Notes under the pieces: generated by a model | The model's database searches: none | What the model was told of the DNA's origin: nothing | The model's input: only the letters and a program-made list of their open reading frames with translations | Made by a program: the position numbers and the translations under genes | NCBI GenBank assembly: GCA_035561135.1 | Contig: DATMYA010000008.1 | Coordinates: 434,001-498,000 of the forward strand | Source of the DNA: Clostridia bacterium | GTDB taxonomy: Bacteria > Acidobacteriota > Terriglobia > Terriglobales > Acidobacteriaceae | DNA: 64,000 nt | Direction: 5' to 3' | Shown here: positions 26,440 through 33,521 of the stretch, piece after piece | Layout: each line of letters starts with the position of its first letter | Position numbering within the stretch: position 1 is the first letter of the stretch

Positions 26440-27300
26440 CTAGCTCTTCGCCTCGTTTCGGTTCCTTCGGACTGATTCAAGATGACCGCAGTATTGATCG
26501 CAGTAGACCCGCTTGTGCTTTGACTCAACTTTGAAGATCTTCGGGCAGTCGCTACGCGCGCATACGCGAAACTCCGTTCCTAGCAAATGATCAACGGTAA
26601 TGGTGCCCAATAGTGCGTCTATGCAAGTTCGAGCTTCAATTCTGAGGTGGGGAAACTCCGGACGGGGCTTTCCGAACGGTAGCGATGCGAATTGTGAACC
26701 TAGCCAATTCGCTGCCGTGCAGAGCAATCCCGAACTAATTAGTTCTCTTACGTCGTAGTACTCATTTGCTGTACGCGGCACAGATACATGCCACACCCGC
26801 TCTGCGAACGTGACCCAGGGAACTATCTTGTTGCTAGAGCGATCAACTGGTTCACGCGGCAGGGTAACGGAATCCCATTGCCCATAGCGCGACAGAAAGG
26901 CCGCTAAGCCGTTCGTCGTTTCATCGAGCTCGAGAAGTTCGTCCCGCATCTGCCATGCGTCAATCTCTTTAGGCACATAACTGACAAGTCTCTTCCCAGC
27001 TTTGATCGGGAAATCAGCTATTAAAGCTTCTGCTGTTCTGTTCTCACGAATTGCGCGGAAGCGCATCGAGTTTTTACCAGTCACCTTGAAAGGAACGACA
27101 TCTCGGAGTTCCGTGGGTAGAACAAAGGGACGCATTCTTTGGCGGAGCCCTTTGTATTCGCCGGGCTCGGTCACTTCCACAACTGTGAAGGTTGAAATTT
27201 CGTCCTCTACCCAGCCAACGCTTTTGACTTTACCTACTGTCCAGCGAAGCGGAGTAGTAGCGAAATCTATTACAGCAGCGACTTGGATTGGGTGTGCCAC
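26440..27300 (-). CDS. Unknown element protein with C-terminal CGNR-like zinc finger
   Basis: A 286-residue protein with no recognisable domain in the first ~230 residues. Near the end, C-x4-C-x14-C-x3-C (CARSDC...VYCDQYC) followed by basic RRNRNEAKS fits a CGNR-type zinc finger, a probable DNA-binding feature. GTG 27300 lies 18 bp from the nearest operator box and has no clear Shine-Dalgarno. It is in one operon with int, so it may regulate recombination or act at the operator; both are inferences. It is not a known phage repressor type. Confidence 0.65.
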   Translation of the reverse strand: MAHPIQVAAVIDFATTPLRWTVGKVKSVGWVEDEISTFTVVEVTEPGEYKGLRQRMRPFVLPTELRDVVPFKVTGKNSMRFRAIRENRTAEALIADFPIKAGKRLVSYVPKEIDAWQMRDELLELDETTNGLAAFLSRYGQWDSVTLPREPVDRSSNKIVPWVTFAERVWHVSVPRTANEYYDVRELISSGLLCTAANWLGSQFASLPFGKPRPEFPHLRIEARTCIDALLGTITVDHLLGTEFRVCARSDCPKIFKVESKHKRVYCDQYCGHLESVRRNRNEAKS

Positions 27301-27317
27301 AATTTGTGTCTCGATTG

Positions 27318-27359
27318 TGGCATTGTGCTATGCCATGCTTCGGTTGTCAAGCATGGCAT
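27318..27359. promoter_or_regulatory. Three-box operator between the divergent element operons
   Basis: TGGCAT (27318-27323), ATGCCA (27330-27335) and TGGCAT (27354-27359) occur in the 88-bp divergent gap. The second and third are part of a longer inverted repeat, TGCCATGCTT (27331-27340) and AAGCATGGCA (27349-27358), separated by 8 bp. This geometry is typical for a homodimeric regulator that controls both directions. The bound protein is not identified. Confidence 0.65.
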
Positions 27360-27388
27360 TCGCTTAGACGTGAATTGGGAGAACCTAA

Positions 27389-27592
27389 ATGGAAAAACTA
27401 TTCTCGGTTACTGAAGCTTCGCAAGTGCTCGGCGGCATTAGCAAATGGACGATACATTCTTGGCTTTCAAAAGGCCGTATTCAGCGAACGAAAGTAGGCT
27501 CTCGGACGCTAATCAGGGAGAGCGAGCTTCAGAAAATCATTGAGGACGGCGGCAAGAGTCAGGCACCGCGCCGCGGAGAGGCAGAGGTATAG
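27389..27592 (+). CDS. Excisionase-like helix-turn-helix protein
   Basis: A 67-residue protein with the MerR-like HTH of the excisionase family: FSVTEASQVLGGISKWTIHSWLSKGRIQRTKVGSRTLIRESELQKII, where VTEAS starts the first helix, WTIHSWLSKG the recognition helix, and KVGSRTLIRESEL the wing. Start ATG 27389 has GGGAGA seven bases before it. It is the first gene of the rightward operon and would direct excision or repress transcription. Size is normal for the family. Confidence 0.85.
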   Translation: MEKLFSVTEASQVLGGISKWTIHSWLSKGRIQRTKVGSRTLIRESELQKIIEDGGKSQAPRRGEAEV

Positions 27593-27595
27593 GGC

Positions 27596-28081
27596 ATGGG
27601 CGCAAACGTAAAGGCTCCAGGTGTTCGAGCACCGGGAGCCTCACCGCTCACTCTCAGTCGCAACGATCAGGAAGCAACAGAAAGGACGGAAGTGGTGACC
27701 AATTCGTTTGCATTGTCCTCCAGCGAGGGCACTACTAGCAAGCAAAAGCAGGGAGTTTTTCCAGCAATACGCGCGCGCGAGGGTGGGCTTTGGCGTGACC
27801 ATCTCGCAACGCCAAAGCAGAGCAAGCTGGTATTCACTGCCGGCAATCGGAAAGCGACACAAGCCGATGTGCTCATTGAGTTGCTACGCCAAGCACGCTA
27901 CGAAAAGCGAGCACTCGAGCTGCCCGAAATCATGGCCGTTGGAATCGCGCAGCACGGAACACGGTTCAATGAGATACGCAAACGCGGTTTCGACGTTCAG
28001 AACGAACAAGAGCGCGACGAGCACGGCCGTGTGCTCTCTCGATATTTCCTAGTACACGACCCGGAGACAGACGCACTGTGA
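27596..28081 (+). CDS. Element protein with winged-helix-like domain
   Basis: A 161-residue protein with a disordered, Ser/Thr-rich N-terminal third (about 1-60). The C-terminal part KATQADVLIELLRQARYEKRALELPEIMAVGIAQHGTRFNEIRKRGFDVQNEQ reads as a helix-turn-helix (helix-rich start, then a recognition-like region) and ends in SRYFLVHDPE, a beta strand. It looks like the small winged-helix proteins found in tRNA-borne elements. The stop overlaps the next start. Its target is unknown. Confidence 0.6.
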   Translation: MGANVKAPGVRAPGASPLTLSRNDQEATERTEVVTNSFALSSSEGTTSKQKQGVFPAIRAREGGLWRDHLATPKQSKLVFTAGNRKATQADVLIELLRQARYEKRALELPEIMAVGIAQHGTRFNEIRKRGFDVQNEQERDEHGRVLSRYFLVHDPETDAL

Positions 28082-28545
28082 CCGTAATGATCGACACGTT
28101 CTTTGGCATTCATCCTCACGTTATTCGCTCTGGACTGTGGGCGAACATGAGGCCGGGTGAAAAAGACCTGTACGTCTATCTCATGGAAGAGAGCGAACGG
28201 TACCGCACACGCGAGCTCAGAAGGACGGATGCGGAGATTCAAGCGGCAGTAGGCACAGCGCCGCGAACACTGTGTGACGCACGAAAGAGACTCGCAGAAC
28301 ACGGCCTGATTGTTTACAGACGCGGGAGCGGGAACAAGTACACCTATGTGATTTGTGACCCTCTGACGCGTGCTCCATATCCGGGAGACGCTGATAAGCC
28401 AGTACCGTACCGCAAGCGCTCTGAGGAGCCTTCAAACGGCAGCAATGAGCCTTCAGTGGGTGGAGCGGCAAGCATCGGCTACTGTGCCGAAGCTGTGAAG
28501 CAACGGCCGGAGGCACACGGCTTACCCGGCGTATTCGATAACTAA
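28078..28545 (+). CDS. Winged-helix replication/regulatory protein of the element
   Basis: A 155-residue protein. VIRSGLWANMRPGEKDLYVYLMEESERYRTRELRRTDAEIQAAVGTAPRTLCDARKRLAEHGLIVYRRGSGNKYTYVI is a winged helix: helices, then TLCDARKRLAEHGLIVYRRG-type recognition helix and wing. This arrangement is shared by replication-initiator N-terminal domains and by phage helix-turn-helix proteins. GTG 28078 overlaps the preceding stop (GTGA); ATG 28087 is an alternative start. The non-coding segment right after it carries inverted repeats, which fits a Rep next to its origin. Role inferred. Confidence 0.6.
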   Translation: MTVMIDTFFGIHPHVIRSGLWANMRPGEKDLYVYLMEESERYRTRELRRTDAEIQAAVGTAPRTLCDARKRLAEHGLIVYRRGSGNKYTYVICDPLTRAPYPGDADKPVPYRKRSEEPSNGSNEPSVGGAASIGYCAEAVKQRPEAHGLPGVFDN

Positions 28546-29117
28546 ACAAGGCAGAGCAGCAAGAATTGCCGAGCTGGTATGAGGGGAGCAGATAAGCAAA
28601 CCTTGCTACACGTCAAGCAATTCTTGCTACTCAGTTCAGCAAGTTCTGCGCTCGCACTTTGCGCAAGTGTCGCACTTGCACTGTGTTGGCGCGCCAGCGT
28701 CCATTCCTAAAACATTCCTACTAAAAGAACATTCCTATTCAATGGTTTTTCTTTCGTAGTTGCTTGCTCGCTATTTGTAGAGCCTCGCACAAGCGTGCTT
28801 TCGGCTGGCGTTTGATTTCTCGAAAATCAATGGCGAAATCAAAGCCGAATGCTGCCTGTAGGGGGAGGGGGTGGTCTCGATCTTCTGGGGATCGTGATTC
28901 AAGACCATGCGGCTAAGAACACGCACGTTTCCGCGAAATTAAAAAACGGCGTTTCTTATGTATGCGCGCGCATGTGAATATCTCCTTCCAAAGAGCGACA
29001 AGCCAGCGCATAATGCGTGCCGTTTTCAGAACGATGCAAATTGTTAAGGATTGTTAAGGTTTCGAAGCACCGCTGCGGGTTTTTGGAGCAGTACGCGCGC
29101 GAGAGGATTACGCACAA
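28546..29117. other. Non-coding segment with inverted repeats; possible origin of the element
   Basis: No gene is visible in 572 bp. AGCAAGAATTGC (28558-28569) and GCAATTCTTGCT (28617-28628) form a perfect 12-bp inverted repeat, with further AGCAA/TTGCT units between and after (about 28594-28608, 28639-28647). A second long inverted repeat runs from TTCGGC (28800-28805) and TTTGATTTC (28811-28819) to GAAATCAAA (28835-28843) and GCCGAA (28844-28849). It is more A+T-rich than the host genes. The combination resembles iterons with a stem-loop. Confidence 0.5.
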
Positions 29118-29372
29118 ATGTTCACGCTGAGCACCATGACACTAACGGCCGTCCTTCTTGGGGCAGCCTATTTCGTCTTCAAGGTCAGCCTCGCGCTTGA
29201 TGCACTCACAAAGCGAGTTGAGCAACTCGAGCACATAGCTGGAGCACCTCGCGGCAGAGAGTGGGGAGATGGCGAAGGGCTAACTCGGCGTGTCCACGAT
29301 CTTGAAAAGCGTCTCTGGGATATGGACGCGGCCGCAATCGGCTCAAAAGTTCCGTACCCTCACGAATACTGA
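29118..29372 (+). CDS. Small membrane protein of the element, coiled-coil tail
   Basis: An 84-residue protein with one membrane segment (about residues 6-27) and a polar, heptad-like tail (LALDALTKRVEQLEHIAG and RRVHDLEKRLWDMD). It may oligomerise through the tail. GAGAGGA precedes ATG 29118 by about 10 bp; ATG 29136 is also possible. With the next gene it forms a pair of tiny membrane proteins. Such proteins sometimes serve in exclusion or lysis in mobile elements; that is speculation here. Confidence 0.55.
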   Translation: MFTLSTMTLTAVLLGAAYFVFKVSLALDALTKRVEQLEHIAGAPRGREWGDGEGLTRRVHDLEKRLWDMDAAAIGSKVPYPHEY

Positions 29373-29397
29373 ACGCAATAATCTCAGGAGGGATTCG

Positions 29398-29571
29398 ATG
29401 TTACTCAGCATCTTGGGTGTGGCCATCATTGTTCAGCTTTGGTTCGTATGTGCGCTACTGCGGGAAATCAGGTTCGCGATTCACCTAGTCACGCAACAGC
29501 TGGAGTATCTCGGAGCACCTCTTGAATTGCACGGCTCGGTACTGTGTGCCGCGAAAAGGGCAAGTGAGTAG
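29398..29571 (+). CDS. Small membrane protein of the element
   Basis: A 57-residue protein. ATG 29398 is fixed by AGGAGG (29386-29391), a strong ribosome site. The first 21 residues form a membrane helix (MLLSILGVAIIVQLWFVCAL) and the rest is an amphipathic stretch (LREIRFAIHLVTQQLEYLGAP). It starts 25 bp after the previous gene and is its likely partner. No function is assigned. Confidence 0.6.
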   Translation: MLLSILGVAIIVQLWFVCALLREIRFAIHLVTQQLEYLGAPLELHGSVLCAAKRASE

Positions 29572-29581
29572 CAACTCTGAC

Positions 29582-29601
29582 TGTGCCCAATTTTGTGCCC
29601 A
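29582..29601. repeat. 20-bp repeat, right copy (candidate integrase arm site)
   Basis: An exact copy of the repeat at 25315-25334, in the same orientation, about 120 bp inside attR. Confidence 0.6.
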
Positions 29602-29719
29602 GTGGTCGGTTGTATGGGCTTGTCTCTCGCAGAACCGCGGTGCGGGAAATGCGCATAAATACTGGACTATCTCAGTTCATGCAAACCGCGCTAAGTTGTT
29701 GATTGTTCGTGCGCCGTGA

Positions 29720-29774
29720 ACTTAGGATCTGGCGGGTAACTCCGTGGGGGTTCGAGTCCCCCCTTTCGCACCAA
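29720..29774. repeat. attR: remnant of the original tRNA-Leu 3' end
   Basis: A 55-bp partial copy of tRNA-Leu from the anticodon loop to CCA, not a tRNA by itself because the 5' half is absent. Its two differences from attL lie in the variable-arm loop, so this copy probably preserves the pre-integration chromosomal sequence. Confidence 0.93.
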
Positions 29775-29781
29775 GAGCTTG

Positions 29782-29807
29782 GGGCCGATATAAGAATCGG
29801 CCCTTCT
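29782..29807 (+). terminator. Original chromosomal terminator of tRNA-Leu, stranded at attR
   Basis: GGGCCGAT (29782-29789), loop ATAAGA, ATCGGCCC then TTCTT. It lies 7 bp beyond the attR tRNA remnant, in the same relative position as the element-borne terminator beyond attL. Confidence 0.7.
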
Positions 29808-29981
29808 TCATTGTGCCGAACACCGACCCAGCTCATACCTCGTAAAGCCGGCACAAGGACGTTCGGGACCGGCAAATCCAAATTCATTGAACGAAAGAGC
29901 AGAGATCACCGACGGCACAGGTTTCTTGCGCATCCGTTTGTCTGATAGGCTGGGCGAACCACACTTGCAGCGAGGTTAACA

Positions 29982-30275
29982 ATGGCCGCTCCACAGCAGC
30001 CCGAAATCAACGTAAGCAATACCGAAGACTACCGCGAGAATTATGCCAACAGCGTGCAGGTGCGCGTTAACGTTTGGGACTTTTTTCTGTGCTTTGGGAC
30101 TCTGACGCCCGCGTCCGAAGAACGGCTGGAGGTGCGTAACTTCCAGGGCATCTATCTGAGTCCGCAGCAAGCCAAGGCGCTCGCAAACATCCTGGCGCAG
30201 AATCTCGTGAACTACGAGCAGACGTTCGGAGAGATCAAACTCGATCCGCGAATGGCATCCGGGCCAATCCACTAA
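29982..30275 (+). CDS. DUF3467 family protein
   Basis: A 97-residue soluble protein. The NYANSVQVRVNVWDFFLCFG start and the closing LSPQQAKALANILAQNLVNYEQTFGEI match DUF3467, a small beta-strand-plus-helix family found across bacteria with no settled function. It starts 26 bp before the glycosyltransferase gene ends its leader and may be co-transcribed with it. It lies just outside the element. Confidence 0.85.
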   Translation: MAAPQQPEINVSNTEDYRENYANSVQVRVNVWDFFLCFGTLTPASEERLEVRNFQGIYLSPQQAKALANILAQNLVNYEQTFGEIKLDPRMASGPIH

Positions 30276-30301
30276 TCCAGCAATCTCAAGAACAACGGCC
30301 G

Positions 30302-31951
30302 ATGCTCGCGCACGACAATTCGACCAGCAAACGGCACGGGCCTGTCCGTGCGCGTGCCAGTATCGCCGACAGGCCGTTGCTTCTTTTCGCGCTCATCTTT
30401 TGCGCCATATTCGCGCTTCATGCACCCGTGTTGCGCCTTCCGTATTTCTGGGATGAGGCGGGATACTTTGTGCCGGCGGCGCGAGACTTGCTGCTTACCG
30501 GCGACCTGATTCCGAAAACCACGCTTTCGAATGCGCACCCACCGCTGGTGATGGCGTGGCTTGCACTGTGGTGGAAGTTCAGCAACTACACGCCGGCGGT
30601 GTCGCGCACAGCCATGCTTCTGGTGGCGGCCTTCGCGCTCCTGGGTGTGTGGCGGCTGGCACGGAGTGTCGCGAACGAGAAAGTCGCGGCAGCCTCTGTC
30701 ATTTTGACGGCGCTTTATCCGGTGTTCTTTGCACAGAGTTCGCTGGCGCAACTGGATATCGCGGTGGCGGCGCTGACAATCTGGGGCGTGACGATGTACG
30801 TTGAGCAGCGCCGCGTGGCTGCCATCGTCTTCTTCTCGCTGGCGGCCGTGGCGAAGGAGACCGCGCTGGTAGCACCGTTCGCGATTTTCGGATGGGAGCT
30901 GGTTTGTCCCCTCATCGCACGCTGGCGCGGTGCCGAATTGTGCGGTCACCGACCCCGGCTGGCGCAAACGTTCTCGCTGCTGCTGACGGCTGTTCCGCTG
31001 GCCCTCTGGTACGCGTACCACTACCACCGCACGGGCTTCGCGCTGGGCAATCCCGAATATCTGAAGTACAACCTGGGCGCGACGATAAGCCCCCTGCGGA
31101 TCGTGCTCGCGGGAATGCAGCGGTTGTGGCAGGCGTTTGGGTACATGAATCTTTTCGTGCTGACGATGCCCGCATGGTTGGCCATGCAATATCCGCCTCT
31201 GGTTGATGACGGACGAGAGCGGCAGCGCATCAGCATCCCCGTGCAACTTGTCTTCCTGGCGCTGGTGCTGGCGCACGTGGTTGCGTTTGCGGTGCTCGGC
31301 GGCGCAGTGCTGGCGCGGTATATGCTCCCTGTGGTTCCGCTGGTGATCATCGTTTCGGTTTCTACCCTGTATCGCAGGATCCGGAGGTGGACGCAGTGGG
31401 TGGCGCTGGTGGCGGTAGCATTCGTGATGGCGCTGTTGATGAATCCGCCATGGCGCATCGCGCCGGAAGACAATCTCGCTTATACGGACTTCGTGCGGCT
31501 GCACAAGCAGGCTGCCGTCCTGTTGGAGACGAAGTACGCCGATGATCGCGTATTGACGGCCTGGCCGGCCTCGGACGAACTGAACCGGCCATTCCTGGCG
31601 TATGTGAAGAAACCGCTAACGGTCGTGCGCGTTGAGAACTTTACGTTGCCGCAAGTGATGGCCGCGGCGCAGCAGCCGGACGCGTTCGACGTGGCATTCG
31701 TTTTCTCGACAAAGTATGAGCCGCCCCGAAACTTGCTGTCACGTTTCGGGTGGTGGGAGCGGATGCAGGAACGCTTCTTCGACTACCATCGCGATCTGCC
31801 GCCCGAGGTGATCGCCGAGATGCTGCATGGAAGAATCGCATGGGAGCGTCGGCAGGGTGGGCAGTGGGCTGCGGTCATCGAAATAGACAAAATCAGGAAT
31901 GCGGAGTTGCAGCCACTCAGCACTCAGGGTTCGGCGGTTAGGAATCCGTAG
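30302..31951 (+). CDS. GT39/ArnT-like membrane glycosyltransferase
   Basis: A 549-residue multi-pass protein with about ten hydrophobic segments in the first 380 residues. The catalytic Asp/Glu of the PMT/ArnT fold is seen in LPYFWDEAGYFVPAARDLL (first periplasmic loop), followed by NAHPPLVMAWLALWW. Such enzymes use lipid-linked sugars to modify lipids or proteins in the periplasm. The last ~150 residues are a soluble periplasmic domain. The final codons (31914-31941) coincide with a 7-nt-period repeat, suggesting the repeat tract entered the reading frame. The acceptor is unknown. Confidence 0.85.
   Translation: MLAHDNSTSKRHGPVRARASIADRPLLLFALIFCAIFALHAPVLRLPYFWDEAGYFVPAARDLLLTGDLIPKTTLSNAHPPLVMAWLALWWKFSNYTPAVSRTAMLLVAAFALLGVWRLARSVANEKVAAASVILTALYPVFFAQSSLAQLDIAVAALTIWGVTMYVEQRRVAAIVFFSLAAVAKETALVAPFAIFGWELVCPLIARWRGAELCGHRPRLAQTFSLLLTAVPLALWYAYHYHRTGFALGNPEYLKYNLGATISPLRIVLAGMQRLWQAFGYMNLFVLTMPAWLAMQYPPLVDDGRERQRISIPVQLVFLALVLAHVVAFAVLGGAVLARYMLPVVPLVIIVSVSTLYRRIRRWTQWVALVAVAFVMALLMNPPWRIAPEDNLAYTDFVRLHKQAAVLLETKYADDRVLTAWPASDELNRPFLAYVKKPLTVVRVENFTLPQVMAAAQQPDAFDVAFVFSTKYEPPRNLLSRFGWWERMQERFFDYHRDLPPEVIAEMLHGRIAWERRQGGQWAAVIEIDKIRNAELQPLSTQGSAVRNP
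31914..31941. repeat. 7-nt-period repeat inside the glycosyltransferase 3' end
   Basis: CACTCAG, CACTCAG, GGTTCGG, CGGTTAG in register. The tract runs into the last codons of the coding sequence. Confidence 0.45.
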
Positions 31952-32013
31952 TCACTGTTCAATAACCAGCTTCGCTAACGAAGCCAGATAGGTTCGCGCC
32001 TGTCCGCAGCGTC

Positions 32014-32730
32014 TTAGCGCTCCGCTAGTTTCTTCGCTGTTCTGAAAACATCCGTAAACATCTTCTCGGTCAGCTTGCCGGTTGCCGTGTTCTGGTTCGA
32101 CGGGTGATAGCTCGCAATCAGTGTGACTCCGTTCGGCATCTTGTAGCGCTCGCTATGGCCGAACACATACTCCTTCTTGGTCGCGATAATCCCCTTGCGC
32201 TTGAGGTAATTCAGATACGCCTCGAAACCGATCTTCCCTAGCGCGACCACAACCTTTACGTTTTCGAGTGCTTGCAGTTCGCGATCGAGAAAGGGCGAGC
32301 AGGCGGCGATCTCGTCTGGTGTCGGCTTGTTGCCGGGCGGAGCGCAGCGCACCGCGGCCGTGATGTAGCAGTCGATCAAGCGCATGCCATCTTCGCGATG
32401 ATCGGCGTTGGATTGCGAAGCGAATCCCGTCTTGTGCAGAACGGGGTACATGAAGCGTCCCGACATGTCTCCGGTGAACGGGCGACCAGTGCGATTGGAA
32501 CCGTGCGCACCGGGAGCGAGGCCGAGAATGAGCACGCGCGCCTTCGGGTCGCCGAAGCCGGGCACGGGCTTCGCCCAGTACTCCCACTCCATGTAGGCGC
32601 GACGCTTCTCACGGCCAACATTTTCACAGTGAGCAACCAGCCGAGGGCAGCGTCGGCAGGCAACAACTTCCTGATGCAGAAGGGTAAGCGCGGAGGACAT
32701 TGCTCCTATTGTAGAACCGCCGGTCGTCAT
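32014..32730 (-). CDS. udgB: Family 5 uracil-DNA glycosylase (UdgB type)
   Basis: A 238-residue Fe-S DNA repair enzyme that removes uracil and other deaminated bases. Motif A is GLAPGAHGSNRTGRPFTGD (family 5: GLAPAAHG-like, with no Asp or Asn general base at the usual place) and the second motif is SYHPSNQNTATGKL. Cluster cysteines are in CRRCPRLVAHC near the N-terminus, with others (CYITAAVRCAPP) further on. The ATG at 32730 has GAAGG upstream; ATG 32700 would also leave the Fe-S region intact. Convergent with the glycosyltransferase gene. Confidence 0.93.
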   Translation of the reverse strand: MTTGGSTIGAMSSALTLLHQEVVACRRCPRLVAHCENVGREKRRAYMEWEYWAKPVPGFGDPKARVLILGLAPGAHGSNRTGRPFTGDMSGRFMYPVLHKTGFASQSNADHREDGMRLIDCYITAAVRCAPPGNKPTPDEIAACSPFLDRELQALENVKVVVALGKIGFEAYLNYLKRKGIIATKKEYVFGHSERYKMPNGVTLIASYHPSNQNTATGKLTEKMFTDVFRTAKKLAER

Positions 32731-32749
32731 TTGACCTTCAGCGGTTAAA

Positions 32750-32877
32750 CAGGCTGCTGAAAGAGTCCTACTCTTGAAGACATTGGCCCTCAGCGGCTAA
32801 TAAGGCCGACGTTCATTCAGTGCGACTTACGGCACGCCTGAAGGCGTGCCCTTTCAAACAGCTAATTTTCAGCAGGC
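32750..32877. repeat. MITE-like intergenic repeat with terminal inverted repeats
   Basis: The gap between udgB and the next gene holds CTGCTGAAA near 32754 and its inverse TTTCAGCAG near 32867, 9-bp terminal inverted repeats flanking about 128 bp. Inside lies a perfect 8-bp hairpin GGCACGCC-TGAA-GGCGTGCC (32831-32850). The layout is that of a non-autonomous or REP-like element. Confidence 0.5.
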
Positions 32878-32940
32878 ATTCAAGAAATCGCGTCAGCAGA
32901 CCGTAAGCCGCTGAGTTACGCCGGAAGCGCGCTACACCCT

Positions 32941-33243
32941 CTATCCCACAGCTTCGAAGATACCGAGGAGTTGTTCGCTTTCGGTCAAGTTCTCACATTG
33001 CCGGTCGATGGCTTCGTATTGCGACGAACTACGCTGGCGGAACTTCTGAAATTCGGAGCGTGAAGTCCAGCGATCGATGGTGAGATAGCGTCGCGTTTGG
33101 TCGGCATCGCGCAGCAGGGTGGTTCCCCGGTACGCTGGATCATTGGCGAAGAGCCTGGCCCAGATGCCAGACGACGAGTAGAGAACCTCGAATTCTTCTT
33201 CCCTGCCCTCGCGCACCTGGAATTCCCAGACAATATCGATCAT
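32941..33243 (-). CDS. Small ABM-like monooxygenase-fold protein
   Basis: A 100-residue protein with the pattern of the dimeric alpha/beta barrel (ABM/YdhR-like): an opening strand (MIDIVWEFQVREGREEEFEVLY), GTTLLRDADQTRRYLTIDRW and an ending helix. Members are often stress or quinone-related, some are heme-degrading, but catalytic residues cannot be judged here. ATG 33243 is chosen; the open frame runs to 33516 but its upstream part does not read as a protein. The gene faces leftward, with the tig leader on its other side. Confidence 0.65.
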   Translation of the reverse strand: MIDIVWEFQVREGREEEFEVLYSSSGIWARLFANDPAYRGTTLLRDADQTRRYLTIDRWTSRSEFQKFRQRSSSQYEAIDRQCENLTESEQLLGIFEAVG

Positions 33244-33521
33244 TGGCGTCGCTCGATGTCGCGACTTGTCTTTTTCATGGCGGGAACATTGTACTGAAGG
33301 AACGTACTGAAGGGATCGTTTTGGAAGGCGAAATGGAAAACAGCTTCCGCTCGTTTGACCGCATTCCTTTGCGTCTCTTAAACTAGAGATTCGCGGAGCC
33401 TTCACTCGGCGGCCGCTGTCCAGTTCATTCTTTAGACCGGCAAGTTTTTGTCGGCGCATGCACGGCCGCTTTGATCCGGCCCAACTGATCGAAATCCTGT
33501 CGTCCCCGGAAGGCACTAACC

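Larger units (their letters stand above)
25222..29774. mobile_element. Integrative element in tRNA-Leu, about 4.5 kb
   Basis: Bounded by attL (25222-25276) and attR (29720-29774). It carries, from left, a tyrosine recombinase and a CGNR-like protein (both minus), an operator region, then rightward an excisionase-like HTH, two winged-helix-like proteins, a non-coding origin-like segment, and two small membrane proteins. The base composition is visibly more A+T than the flanks. No capsid, portal, terminase, relaxase or mating-pair genes are seen, and no defence or resistance genes. It could be a plasmid-like integrative element or a satellite mobilised by a helper. Confidence 0.9.

Noticed and set aside
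28546-29117. CRISPR array or tandem repeat array
   Set aside because: The repeats are inverted and irregularly spaced, with no regular direct units or spacers. No CRISPR array is seen in the window.
29701-29775. A second tRNA-Leu gene
   Set aside because: Only the 3' half of the tRNA is present; it is the attR remnant.
30272-31504. 410-residue minus-strand open frame opposite the glycosyltransferase
   Set aside because: It has an Arg/His-rich composition without domains, typical of an antisense shadow.
31965-31990. Terminator after the glycosyltransferase gene
   Set aside because: The 6-bp GCTTCG/CGAAGC stem has no T tract and is too weak to call.
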